A DNA stretch of 15,254 bases from JBCDJG01 sp038748065 (GCA_038748065.1 JBCDJG010000086.1:1-15254), one strand, 5' to 3'; shown: positions 1 to 10,616, counted from the first letter of the stretch. Program-made: numbers and translations. The notes: a model not told the origin generated them from the letters alone.

Positions 1-1
1 G

Positions 2-391
2 ACCCTCGACCAGGACCGCATCAATACCTTCGCCGACTGCACCGAAGACCACCAGTTTATTCACATCGACCAGGAAGCCGCGGCACAGACCCCCTTCGGC
101 GGCACGATTGCCCACGGCTTTCTGACGCTTTCTATGCTGGTGAAGATGTGTGAAGACAGCGGCATCATGCCTGAGACCGTGGTCATGGGCATTAACTACG
201 GCTTTGACAAGGTGCGCTTCTTGAGCCCGGTGCGCGCCGGCAAACGGGTGCGTGCCCATGTGGAAGTGCTGGATATCCAGCAAAAGGACGACAGCCGCTT
301 CCTGATCAAGCAGGGGATTTCGGTTGAGATTGAAGATGAAGATAACCCCGCCCTGGTCGCCGAGTGGCTGTCCATGGTGGTGACCGGCTAA
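2..391 (+). CDS. MaoC/NodN-type (R)-specific enoyl-CoA hydratase, 5' partial
   Basis: The frame is open from base 2, so the gene enters from outside the window; 129 codons are visible of a family usually near 150 residues. The protein begins TLDQDRINTFADCTEDHQF, followed by IHID and then PFGGTIAHGFLTLS. These match the hot-dog-fold MaoC-like dehydratases of the NodN type. In the hydratase-2 signature the catalytic pair is an Asp and a His five residues apart; here they are Asp16 and His21 of the fragment. Members hydrate trans-2-enoyl-CoA to (R)-3-hydroxyacyl-CoA. The gene sits 33 bp before an SDR dehydrogenase and likely shares its transcript. An ATG at 134 is internal and is not the start, because the conserved active-site segment lies upstream of it. 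Substrate chain length cannot be read from the sequence. Confidence 0.88.
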   Translation, partial: TLDQDRINTFADCTEDHQFIHIDQEAAAQTPFGGTIAHGFLTLSMLVKMCEDSGIMPETVVMGINYGFDKVRFLSPVRAGKRVRAHVEVLDIQQKDDSRFLIKQGISVEIEDEDNPALVAEWLSMVVTG

Positions 392-424
392 GCCGGCCTA
401 TTAATCAGCAGGAGAGAGGTAAGG

Positions 425-1345
425 ATGTCTATTCGTTACGACGGAAAAGTAGCAATTGTGACCGGCTCTGGCGGCGGCCTCGGTCGCTGCCATGCCATCG
501 AACTGGCCAAGCGTGGCGCGAAGGTGGTGGTGAACGACCTGGGTGGCGGCGTCGATGGCAGCGGCGGCGGTTCTGAAGCGGCCCTGGCCGTGGTCGCCGA
601 GATAGAGGCAGCGGGAGGTGAGGCCATCGCCAACGGCGCCAACGTGGCCAAGTACGAGGATGTACAGGCCATGGTACAGCAGGCCATGGATCAGTGGGGC
701 CGCGTGGATATTCTCATCAATAACGCCGGCATTCTGCGCGACAAGAGCTTTTCCAAGGGGAGCCTCGAGGACTTCCAGCTGGTGCTGGATGTACACCTGA
801 TGGGCACCATCAACTGTACCAAAGCAGTGTGGGACATCATGAAGGAGCAGGAATATGGCCGCATCGTGGTCACCACCTCCTCCAGCGGCCTCTATGGCAA
901 CTTTGGCCAGACCAACTACGGCTCGGCCAAGATGGGCGTGATCGGCGCGATGAACACGCTGGTGCAAGAGGGCGCCAAGTACAACATCAAGGTCAATGCG
1001 CTGGCGCCGACGGCTGGTACCCGCATGACCGAGGGGCTCATCGACCAGAAGGCCTTTGAATTACTAACGCCCGAAACCGTGACCCCGGCGGTGCTGTTCA
1101 TGGTGTCGGAAGACGCCCCCAACCGCACCATTATTTGTGCCGGCGCCGGCGCCTTTGCCGTCACCCGCCTGGTGGAGAGTGAAGGCAAGTGGCTGCCGCC
1201 GGAAGAACAGACCCCGGAAGGTATCGCCGCGCACTGGGATGCAATTTCCGATACTTCCGGTGAAAAAGCATTAAACGCTGGTTTTGAACAGTCCATCAAG
1301 ATGGTCGGCCAGGCGGTAGAAGGCCTGGGTATCAAGCTCGATTAA
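425..1345 (+). CDS. SDR-family 3-hydroxyacyl-CoA dehydrogenase, MFE-2-like
   Basis: The product has 306 residues, longer than the usual 250 of a classical SDR. The Rossmann glycine motif TGSGGGLG is at 13-20, NNAG at 99-102, and the catalytic YxxxK is Tyr165/Lys169 with Ser152 thirteen residues before Tyr. The GLYGNFGQTNYGSAK segment and the long glycine-rich insertion after VVVNDLGG are typical of the dehydrogenase unit of peroxisomal multifunctional enzyme type 2 (HSD17B4) and its bacterial homologues. These oxidise (R)-3-hydroxyacyl-CoA with NAD. A purine-rich ribosome site (GGAGAGAGG, 411-419) precedes the ATG. The gene lies between a MaoC hydratase and a thiolase (11 bp to the next start), which supports a beta-oxidation-like role. 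A reductive role in hydroxyacyl-CoA synthesis is also possible. Confidence 0.88.
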   Translation: MSIRYDGKVAIVTGSGGGLGRCHAIELAKRGAKVVVNDLGGGVDGSGGGSEAALAVVAEIEAAGGEAIANGANVAKYEDVQAMVQQAMDQWGRVDILINNAGILRDKSFSKGSLEDFQLVLDVHLMGTINCTKAVWDIMKEQEYGRIVVTTSSSGLYGNFGQTNYGSAKMGVIGAMNTLVQEGAKYNIKVNALAPTAGTRMTEGLIDQKAFELLTPETVTPAVLFMVSEDAPNRTIICAGAGAFAVTRLVESEGKWLPPEEQTPEGIAAHWDAISDTSGEKALNAGFEQSIKMVGQAVEGLGIKLD

Positions 1346-1356
1346 AGGAGTACACC

Positions 1357-2535
1357 ATGACAGACGCAGTAATCGTATCCACCGCACGCACCCCGATTGG
1401 CAAGGCCTATCGCGGCAGCTTTAACAACCTGGGCGGCGCCTCACTGGGGGCCGCTTCCGTCGCCGAGGCCGTTAAGCGTGCCGGCATTGACCCCGCTGAG
1501 GTCGACGATGTCATCATGGGCTGTGCGCTGCAGCAGGGCGCTACCGGCAGCAATATCGCGCGTCAGATCGCTCTGCGCGCGGGCCTGCCGGTGACCGTGT
1601 CCGGTATGACTATCGACCGCCAGTGCTCCTCCGGCCTGATGTCTGTGGCAACCGCGGCCAAGCAGATCATCGACGATGGCATGAAAGTGGTGGTGGGCGG
1701 CGGTTTGGAATCCATCTCGCTGGTGCAGAATGAGAACATGAACATTCACCGCATGGTGGATGAAGAGCTCATGGCGATGCACCCCAACATTCATATGCCC
1801 ATGCTGCAGACCGCCGAGGTCGTGGCAGAGCGCTACAACATCAGCCGGGACGCCATGGACGAGTATGGTTTGCAATCCCAGCAGCGCACGGCGGCGGCCT
1901 ATGAAGCGGGGCGCTACAACGACGAAATTGTGCCGGTGACCTGCAATCGCATCACCTGGAACAAAGAGACCGGCGAGCAATCTGAAGCCGAAGTGACCGT
2001 GACCGCCGACGAAGGCGTGCGCGCCACCACGGCGGAGGGCCTGGCGGGCCTTAAAACCGTGGTTGAAGGCGGCACGATTACGGCGGGCAACGCCTCGCAG
2101 CTCTCCGACGGTTCCGCTGCCCAGGTGGTGATGGATGCCAAGCTGGCGGAGCAGCGCGGCCTGGAGCCGCTCGGTATTTATCGCGGCATCGCCGTGGCGG
2201 GCCTTGAGCCGGACGAAATGGGCATCGGCCCTGTTTACGCCGTGCCCAAGCTGCTGAAGCAGAACGGCCTGAGCATGGATGATATCGGCCTGTGGGAGCT
2301 GAATGAGGCCTTCGCTGTGCAGGTGATTTACTGCCGCGATCAGCTCGGTATCGACAATGACAAACTCAACGTGAGTGGCGGCGCGATCTCCATCGGCCAC
2401 CCCTACGGTATGAGCGGCTCGCGCATGATTGGCCACGCGCTGATCGAGGGCAAGCGCCGCGGCGTCAAGTACGTGGTGATCACGATGTGCGTAGGCGGTG
2501 GCATGGGTGCAGCCGGCCTGTTCGAGGTGGCCTGA
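1357..2535 (+). CDS. Thiolase (acetyl-CoA acyltransferase family)
   Basis: The product has 392 residues, the standard thiolase length. The acyl-accepting nucleophile is Cys90 in DRQCSSG. The second catalytic elements are His348 in GHPYGMSG and Cys378 in CVGGGMGAAG. NEAFA and the glycine-rich C-terminus are also present. The enzyme should cleave 3-ketoacyl-CoA with CoA, or run in the condensing direction. AAAGGAG lies just before the start, and the gap from the SDR stop is 11 bp, so the two are surely cotranscribed. The GHPYG form instead of GHPLG/GHPIG occurs in some thiolase subfamilies and is not a defect. Whether it is a degradative (FadA-type) or biosynthetic (PhaA-type) enzyme is not settled by the motifs. 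The neighbours favour degradation. Confidence 0.93.
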   Translation: MTDAVIVSTARTPIGKAYRGSFNNLGGASLGAASVAEAVKRAGIDPAEVDDVIMGCALQQGATGSNIARQIALRAGLPVTVSGMTIDRQCSSGLMSVATAAKQIIDDGMKVVVGGGLESISLVQNENMNIHRMVDEELMAMHPNIHMPMLQTAEVVAERYNISRDAMDEYGLQSQQRTAAAYEAGRYNDEIVPVTCNRITWNKETGEQSEAEVTVTADEGVRATTAEGLAGLKTVVEGGTITAGNASQLSDGSAAQVVMDAKLAEQRGLEPLGIYRGIAVAGLEPDEMGIGPVYAVPKLLKQNGLSMDDIGLWELNEAFAVQVIYCRDQLGIDNDKLNVSGGAISIGHPYGMSGSRMIGHALIEGKRRGVKYVVITMCVGGGMGAAGLFEVA

Positions 2536-2537
2536 GG

Positions 2538-3524
2538 GTGCGCGCCGTTGTTTGTAAAGAGCTGGGCCTGCCCGACAAGCTGGAGCTGGCGACCGACTGG
2601 CCAGAGCCTGAGGTGGGCGAGCACGACCTGCTGGTAGACATCAAAGCCGGGGGGCTGAACTTCCCTGATGTGCTGATGATCCAGGGCAAGTACCAGATGC
2701 AGCCCGAGATGCCCTTTGTGACCGGCGGCGAGTTTTCTGGCGTGGTCAAGGACGTGGGCGAAAAGGTCACCCGCTTCAAGCCCGGCGACAAGGTGATCGC
2801 CGTGAGCGGCACCGGCGCCTTCGCCGAACGAGCGGTGGCTAATGAGTTTGGCGCGCTGCCGATGCCTGAAGGTCTGAGCTTTGAGCAGGCCGCTGGCGTA
2901 GGCATGACTTACTTCACCTCGCATTACGCGCTGAAGCAGCGCGCGAATCTGCAGCCGGGTGAGACCTTGCTGGTATTGGGGGCTGCTGGCGGCGTGGGTG
3001 CCACGGCGGTAGAACTGGGCAAGGCGATGGGCGCCAAGGTAATCGCCGCAGCGAGCTCGGATGAGAAGCTCGAGCTGTGTAAGCAGCTCGGTGCCGATGA
3101 GACGATCAACTATTCAGCAGACGGCTTTGACCTGAAGGCCACGCTGAAAGAACTGACCGGCGGCCAGGGCGTAGACGTGGTTTACGATCCGGTGGGCGGC
3201 GATTTTTCGGAGCCGGCCCTGCGTTCCATGGCCTGGAAGGGGCGCTTCCTGGTGATCGGCTTTGCCTCCGGCCCGATTCCCAAGATTCCGCTCAACCTTA
3301 CACTGCTCAAGGGCTGCGAAATTGTGGGCGTGTTCTGGGGCCGCTTTATCGGTGAAGAACCCGAGGTGCACGAAGCCAACGTGAAGGAGCTTTGGCAGAT
3401 GTTCGCCGAGGGCAAGCTGAATCCGGTGGTGAATGACGTGTTTCCGCTGGAGCAGTACGAAAATGCCTACACCTGCATGATGGAGCGCCGCGCCCGGGGC
3501 AAGGTCATTCTGACCACGGGCTGA
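2538..3524 (+). CDS. Zinc-free MDR oxidoreductase, NADPH:quinone reductase-like
   Basis: I place the start at GTG 2538, two bases after the thiolase stop, giving 328 residues. It has a GAGGTGG ribosome site at 2524-2530, and the protein then opens MRAVVCKE as family members do. An ATG at 2487 in the same frame would add 17 residues overlapping the thiolase, with no family resemblance. The N-terminal GroES-like domain has NFPDVLMIQGKYQ and the GGEFSGVV turn. The Rossmann motif LGAAGGVG is at 147-154. The cysteine-rich structural zinc loop of alcohol dehydrogenases is absent. This fits the quinone oxidoreductase/enoyl reductase branch of the MDR superfamily, which uses NADPH. Its position suggests it reduces an enoyl or oxo intermediate of the same acyl-CoA pathway. 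The true substrate is unknown. Confidence 0.88.
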   Translation: MRAVVCKELGLPDKLELATDWPEPEVGEHDLLVDIKAGGLNFPDVLMIQGKYQMQPEMPFVTGGEFSGVVKDVGEKVTRFKPGDKVIAVSGTGAFAERAVANEFGALPMPEGLSFEQAAGVGMTYFTSHYALKQRANLQPGETLLVLGAAGGVGATAVELGKAMGAKVIAAASSDEKLELCKQLGADETINYSADGFDLKATLKELTGGQGVDVVYDPVGGDFSEPALRSMAWKGRFLVIGFASGPIPKIPLNLTLLKGCEIVGVFWGRFIGEEPEVHEANVKELWQMFAEGKLNPVVNDVFPLEQYENAYTCMMERRARGKVILTTG

Positions 3525-3525
3525 A

Positions 3526-4743
3526 TCAGCTTTGCGCCGAGCCCTCGGCTGCGTGCTGGCGCTCCTTGAGCGCCAGCATCACTAATACCCCAAAGAACAC
3601 GCAGGCGCTGAACAGCGGCGCCAGCGTGCCCTCCACCTGGTAAAGATAGCCCGCTGCAACCGGGCCAACGGAAAAACCCAGGGCGGGGCAGGCGGTCACC
3701 AGTCCTGCCGCCGCCCCCTGCTCATCCGGTGCGACGGCCAGCGAAGCCCCCGACAAGATAGCCGGCATGGAGACCCCGAGCCCGGCACCCAGCAGCAGCA
3801 TGGCAGCAGCAATGCTGGCATAGCCCTCGGCGAAAAACAGGAGCGCGGCGGCGCCGATCAGGCTGACCAGCCCGATCCGTACGAACTGCGTGGGTTTGAG
3901 ATTAACGCGCTGCATCACCGTGACCTGGACCAGGAAGGTGGCGGCGGCAGCGATCATCAGCGCAACCCCGGTGTACTGGGCCGTTTGAATGCCGCTGAGC
4001 GCGAATTGGTCCTGCAACTGGAAGCCCAGGGTTTGCTGGATACCGGAATAGCCGATAAACAGCCCCACGGCGGTGGCGATATACAGCGCAATGCGCCGGT
4101 CTGTGATGCGCAGTTTGCGCCGTGTTACGTGTTGCACTCGCTCGGCCCTGGGCGTGAAGGGCAGCCGCGCGCGCACTGCAGCGGCGGCGCCCAGGGTCAG
4201 GGCTGCCGCAAAGTACAGTGGTGCCAACAAGCCGAGCGCGGCCATGGCACCGCTGACCGCCGGGCCCAGAATGGTGCCAAGGCTGTTGGCGGTGCCCAGC
4301 TTGGCCATGGTGCGCAGGCGCTGTGCGGGTTCGGAGTGATCTGCCGCGTAGGCGGTGGCAGCCGGCGAACTGGCGGACATGACCAGTGCCTGGATGCAGC
4401 GCACGACGAGCAGGGTCACATACAGCGCCGCGCCCGTGAGAACACCCTGTAGCCCGGCATAGAACACGCTGGTAAAGGCGAGGGTGCCCAGCGTGTAGCC
4501 GACAAGGCCCGTGATGATGATGGGCCTGCGCCCGACCCGATCACTGAGCCTGCCCCAGCGCGGCGACGAGAGGGCGAAGGCCAGCGCCGACAGGGCAATG
4601 ATGGAGTTGATCTGGACCTCGATTAGACCCACCTCGCGGCCCAAGGGCGCAAGAATAGCGAACACCATAGATTGACCGATGCTGATGGTCATCAGCGTGG
4701 TAATCAGCAGAGCCAGCTGTTGCGAACTAAGGCGGCGGGACAT
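3526..4743 (-). CDS. Major facilitator superfamily transporter
   Basis: The product has 405 residues with about twelve hydrophobic segments. The signature motif A between helices 2 and 3 is clear (GRLSDRVGRR, 64-73), and a second-half glycine/proline-rich pattern of drug:proton antiporters is visible (PALGFSVGPVAAGYLY). This places it in the DHA1-like inner-membrane secondary transporters, often multidrug or metabolite exporters; the substrate cannot be told. The gene runs against its neighbours. Its stop (TCA on the plus strand, 3526-3528) is separated from the MDR gene's stop by one base. On the minus strand a TATGAT hexamer (4757-4752) lies so close to the ATG that the mRNA could have almost no leader. 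No good -35 is visible. The inverted repeat beside it may regulate the gene. Confidence 0.9.
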   Translation of the reverse strand: MSRRLSSQQLALLITTLMTISIGQSMVFAILAPLGREVGLIEVQINSIIALSALAFALSSPRWGRLSDRVGRRPIIITGLVGYTLGTLAFTSVFYAGLQGVLTGAALYVTLLVVRCIQALVMSASSPAATAYAADHSEPAQRLRTMAKLGTANSLGTILGPAVSGAMAALGLLAPLYFAAALTLGAAAAVRARLPFTPRAERVQHVTRRKLRITDRRIALYIATAVGLFIGYSGIQQTLGFQLQDQFALSGIQTAQYTGVALMIAAAATFLVQVTVMQRVNLKPTQFVRIGLVSLIGAAALLFFAEGYASIAAAMLLLGAGLGVSMPAILSGASLAVAPDEQGAAAGLVTACPALGFSVGPVAAGYLYQVEGTLAPLFSACVFFGVLVMLALKERQHAAEGSAQS

Positions 4744-4757
4744 GGCCGCTCATCATA

Positions 4758-4796
4758 GCACTGCCAGGCCCGGTAAAAGTGCGCAAATGGCAGTGC
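4758..4796. promoter_or_regulatory. 9+9 bp inverted repeat upstream of the MFS gene, possible operator
   Basis: GCACTGCCA at 4758-4766 and TGGCAGTGC at 4788-4796 are exact reverse complements, separated by 21 bases. The arm centres are 30 bp apart, close to three helical turns. The repeat lies 15 bp upstream of the minus-strand MFS start and directly abuts the TATGAT-like -10 of that gene. This layout suits a dimer-of-dimers repressor or activator site. A hairpin role is less likely because it would fall upstream of the predicted transcript. No regulator gene is adjacent, so the binding protein is unknown. Confidence 0.4.
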
Positions 4797-4813
4797 AGAG
4801 GCGGGCGCCACGC

Positions 4814-4842
4814 TGGACACCCCCCGGGCGATCGCCTACAAT
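4814..4842 (+). promoter_or_regulatory. Sigma70-like promoter ahead of carAB
   Basis: TGGACA (4814-4819, one mismatch to TTGACA) and TACAAT (4837-4842, one mismatch to TATAAT) are separated by exactly 17 bases. Transcription would begin near 4849 and pass through the terminator hairpin at 4921-4956 before reaching carA. No plus-strand gene starts between this promoter and that hairpin. This supports either an attenuated carAB leader or a short independent transcript of roughly 108 bases. The match is by eye only. Confidence 0.55.
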
Positions 4843-4920
4843 TTCGCTCCAATCTAAACGCCGCCAGCGGCCCGCTGAAGCAGGCGTACCAGAGCGTAAA
4901 ACCAGTGCGAAATACGTGGC

Positions 4921-4956
4921 AAAAAGCGAGATGAGATTATCCATCTCGCTTTTTTT
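4921..4956 (+). terminator. Strong intrinsic terminator in the carA leader
   Basis: AAAAAGCGAGATG (4921-4933) and CATCTCGCTTTTT (4942-4954) form a perfect 13-bp stem with an 8-base loop, ending in a run of seven T (4950-4956). The upstream neighbour is transcribed in the opposite direction. The hairpin therefore does not end an adjacent plus-strand gene. It may attenuate carAB transcription from the 4814-4842 promoter, or shield carA from readthrough from the distant acyl-CoA genes. The minus-strand T run is shorter, so termination in that direction should be weaker. Confidence 0.8.
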
Positions 4957-5013
4957 CGAGCGCGCGAGTTGTAGCACGAGTTGTAGAATAAGACCTGACG
5001 ATTGGAGGTGTGC

Positions 5014-6156
5014 TTGTCTAAACCGGCCCTACTAGCCCTGGAGGATGGGAGCATCTTTCGTGGCATCGCCATTGGCGCCGACGGCAGTTCCGTAGGAGAA
5101 GTGGTGTTTAACACCGCAATGACGGGCTACCAGGAGATACTGACGGACCCGTCCTATGCACGGCAGATCGTTACCCTGACTTACCCGCACATTGGCAATA
5201 CCGGCACGAACACTGAAGACGAGGAGTCGACCTCGATCTGGGCCTCAGGCCTGGTGATCCGCGACCTGCCTCTGCTGGCGAGCAACTACCGCGATGAGCA
5301 GCGCCTGGACGACTACCTGCGCAGCCGCGGCATCGTTGGGATTGCCGAGATCGATACCCGCCGCCTCACGCGCATCCTGCGCGAAAAGGGCGCTCAGAAC
5401 GGCTGCATCATGGCGGGCGGCAGCCTCGACGAGGCCGCAGCGCTAGCCGAAGCCCGTGGCTTTGCCGGCCTGAAAGGCATGGACCTGGCGAAAGAGGTGA
5501 CCGTAAGCGAGGCCTATGGCTGGACCGAGGGCAGCTGGGCGCACGGCGAGGGCCATACCGCCCACGACGACAGCGCGCTGCCCTTCCACGTAGTGGCCTA
5601 CGACTACGGCGTAAAGCGCAACATCCTGCGTATGCTGGTGGATCGCGGTTGCCGCCTCACGGTGGTGCCCGCGCAGACCCCGGCCGCCGACGTGCTGGCC
5701 ATGCAGCCGGACGGCATCTTCCTCTCTAACGGCCCCGGCGACCCGGAGCCCTGCACCTACGCCATTGAGGCGATTCGCGAGATTCTGGAAACGGATATCC
5801 CGGTATTCGGCATTTGCCTTGGCCACCAGCTGCTGGCCCTTGCCTCCGGCGCCAGCACGGTGAAGATGAAGTTTGGCCACCACGGTGCCAACCACCCGGT
5901 GCAGAGTATCGAAGACGGCACGGTGCTGATTACCAGCCAGAACCACGGCTTTGCCGCCGACGAAGACAGCCTGCCTGATAACATTCGAGTGACGCATAAA
6001 TCGCTGTTCGATGGCACGTTGCAGGGTATCCATCGCACCGACAAGCCAGCCTTCAGCTTCCAGGGTCACCCGGAGGCGAGCCCGGGGCCGCATGAGGCGG
6101 CCACGCTGTTTGACCACTTCATTGAATTGATTGAAGCCCACGCCGGGAACAAGTAA
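5014..6156 (+). CDS. carA: Carbamoyl-phosphate synthase small subunit (glutaminase)
   Basis: I place the start at TTG 5014, six bases after GGAGG (5004-5008), giving 380 residues opening (M)SKPALLALEDGS, which matches family N-termini. An in-frame TTG at 5002 would overlap the ribosome site. The N-terminal CPSase domain carries FNTAMTGYQEILTDPSY. The C-terminal class I glutamine amidotransferase domain has the nucleophile Cys268 in FGICLGHQ and the catalytic pair His352/Glu354 in QGHPEASPGP. It hydrolyses glutamine and channels ammonia to CarB, for arginine and pyrimidine synthesis in the cytoplasm. carB starts six bases after its stop. The terminator and promoter upstream suggest leader-level regulation. 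The usual pseudomonad neighbour dapB is not present on the 5' side. Confidence 0.97.
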   Translation: MSKPALLALEDGSIFRGIAIGADGSSVGEVVFNTAMTGYQEILTDPSYARQIVTLTYPHIGNTGTNTEDEESTSIWASGLVIRDLPLLASNYRDEQRLDDYLRSRGIVGIAEIDTRRLTRILREKGAQNGCIMAGGSLDEAAALAEARGFAGLKGMDLAKEVTVSEAYGWTEGSWAHGEGHTAHDDSALPFHVVAYDYGVKRNILRMLVDRGCRLTVVPAQTPAADVLAMQPDGIFLSNGPGDPEPCTYAIEAIREILETDIPVFGICLGHQLLALASGASTVKMKFGHHGANHPVQSIEDGTVLITSQNHGFAADEDSLPDNIRVTHKSLFDGTLQGIHRTDKPAFSFQGHPEASPGPHEAATLFDHFIELIEAHAGNK

Positions 6157-6162
6157 CGCCGT

Positions 6163-9384
<3,222 letters not shown>

Positions 9385-9387
9385 ACA

Positions 9388-9864
9388 ATGGACAAGGTAC
9401 CCATGACGGTTAGCGGCGAGGCCGCACTGCGCGAGGAGCTGGAGCAGCTGAAAAAGGTGGACCGCCCGCGCATCACCCAGGCGATTGCCGAGGCGCGCGA
9501 GCACGGCGACCTGAAAGAAAATGCCGAGTACCATGCCGCTCGCGAACAGCAGAGCTTCGCGGAAGGGCGCATCATGGAGATTGAGAGCAAGCTCGCCGGC
9601 GCCCAGGTGATCGACGTCACCGCGATCAGCAAAACCGGCAAGGTGATCTTCGGGACCACCATTGACCTGATTAATATCGACACCGACGCCACCGTTACCT
9701 ACCGCATCGTAGGCGACGACGAGGCCGACGTGAAAAACAACCTGATCTCCGTGTCGTCGCCTATCGCCCGTGCCCTGATAGGCAAGGAAGAGGGTGACGT
9801 GGTGACCGTAAGAGCCCCTGGCGGCGATATCGAATACGAAATCGACCAGGTTCACCACATCTGA
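9388..9864 (+). CDS. greA: Transcription elongation factor GreA
   Basis: The product has 158 residues, the same as E. coli GreA. The N-terminal coiled coil contains AIAEAREHGDLKENAEYHAA; the tip acidic residues that enter the RNA polymerase secondary channel are Asp41 and Glu44. The C-terminal FKBP-like domain has YRIVGDDEAD and NLISVSSPIARALIGKEEGD. GreA stimulates cleavage of backtracked RNA to rescue stalled polymerase. It starts three bases after the carB stop, with GAGG at 9373-9376 as a ribosome site, so it is the third gene of the carAB transcript. The carA-carB-greA linkage is common in Pseudomonas and relatives. Confidence 0.97.
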   Translation: MDKVPMTVSGEAALREELEQLKKVDRPRITQAIAEAREHGDLKENAEYHAAREQQSFAEGRIMEIESKLAGAQVIDVTAISKTGKVIFGTTIDLINIDTDATVTYRIVGDDEADVKNNLISVSSPIARALIGKEEGDVVTVRAPGGDIEYEIDQVHHI

Positions 9865-9930
9865 CCACTTGTCATCCTCGCGAATGCGGTGTGGCCCGAC
9901 GCTTCGGTCCTGTGTCTTGGGAATAACGCC

Positions 9931-10599
9931 ATGAACGATTACTTTATCGCCCCCTCCATCCTCTCCGCCAACTTCGCCAAACTCGGCGAAGAGGTGGACA
10001 ATGTGCTGGCTGCAGGCGCCGATATCGTTCACTTCGACGTGATGGACAACCACTACGTGCCCAACCTCACCTTCGGCCCGATGATCTGCAAGGCCCTGCG
10101 TAAGCACGGCGTGACGGCCCCCATCGATGTGCACCTGATGGTGCAACCCGTCGACCGCCTGATCGGCGACTTCGCCGAAGCGGGCGCCAGCTACATTACC
10201 TTCCACCCCGACGCATCCACCCACGTGGACCGCTCGCTGCAGATGATTCGCGATGCGGGCTGTAAATCCGGCCTGGTGTTTAACCCTCACCTTGGCCTCG
10301 ATGCGCTGGAATACGTGATGGACAAGGTCGACATGGTGCTACTGATGTCGGTGAACCCTGGCTTTGGTGGGCAATCCTTTATTCCCGCGACGCTGGACAA
10401 GCTGAAGGCGGCCCGCAAGCTGATTGATGACTCCGGCCTCGACATCCGCCTGGAGATCGACGGCGGCGTAAGCCCCGCCAACATCGCCGAGATCGCCGCC
10501 GCTGGTGCGGACACCTTCGTGGCCGGCTCGGCCATCTTCAACAAACCCGATTACGCCGCCGTGATCAGCGAGATGCGCGCCCAACTGGCTACTGTCTAA
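9931..10599 (+). CDS. rpe: Ribulose-phosphate 3-epimerase
   Basis: I choose ATG 9931, giving 222 residues opening MNDYFIAPSILSANFAKLG as in other Rpe proteins. A GTG at 9889 would add 14 residues with no family match. GGGAATAAC before the ATG can serve as ribosome site. The TIM-barrel metal and catalytic residues are His34 and Asp36 (VHFDVMDNHYVPN), His68 (VHLMV) and Asp177 (EIDGGV); the phosphate loop includes SVNPGFGGQSF and AGSAIF. It interconverts ribulose-5-phosphate and xylulose-5-phosphate in the pentose phosphate pathway. The gene follows greA by 66 bp and precedes the trp leader. In many gammaproteobacteria gph sits between rpe and trpE; it does not here. Confidence 0.96.
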   Translation: MNDYFIAPSILSANFAKLGEEVDNVLAAGADIVHFDVMDNHYVPNLTFGPMICKALRKHGVTAPIDVHLMVQPVDRLIGDFAEAGASYITFHPDASTHVDRSLQMIRDAGCKSGLVFNPHLGLDALEYVMDKVDMVLLMSVNPGFGGQSFIPATLDKLKAARKLIDDSGLDIRLEIDGGVSPANIAEIAAAGADTFVAGSAIFNKPDYAAVISEMRAQLATV

Positions 10600-10616
10600 G
10601 GCGGCTTGCCAGCCCC

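Noticed and set aside
1441..2436. A 331-codon minus-strand frame inside the thiolase gene
   Set aside because: It is fully antisense to a thiolase with intact catalytic residues and has a low-complexity composition.
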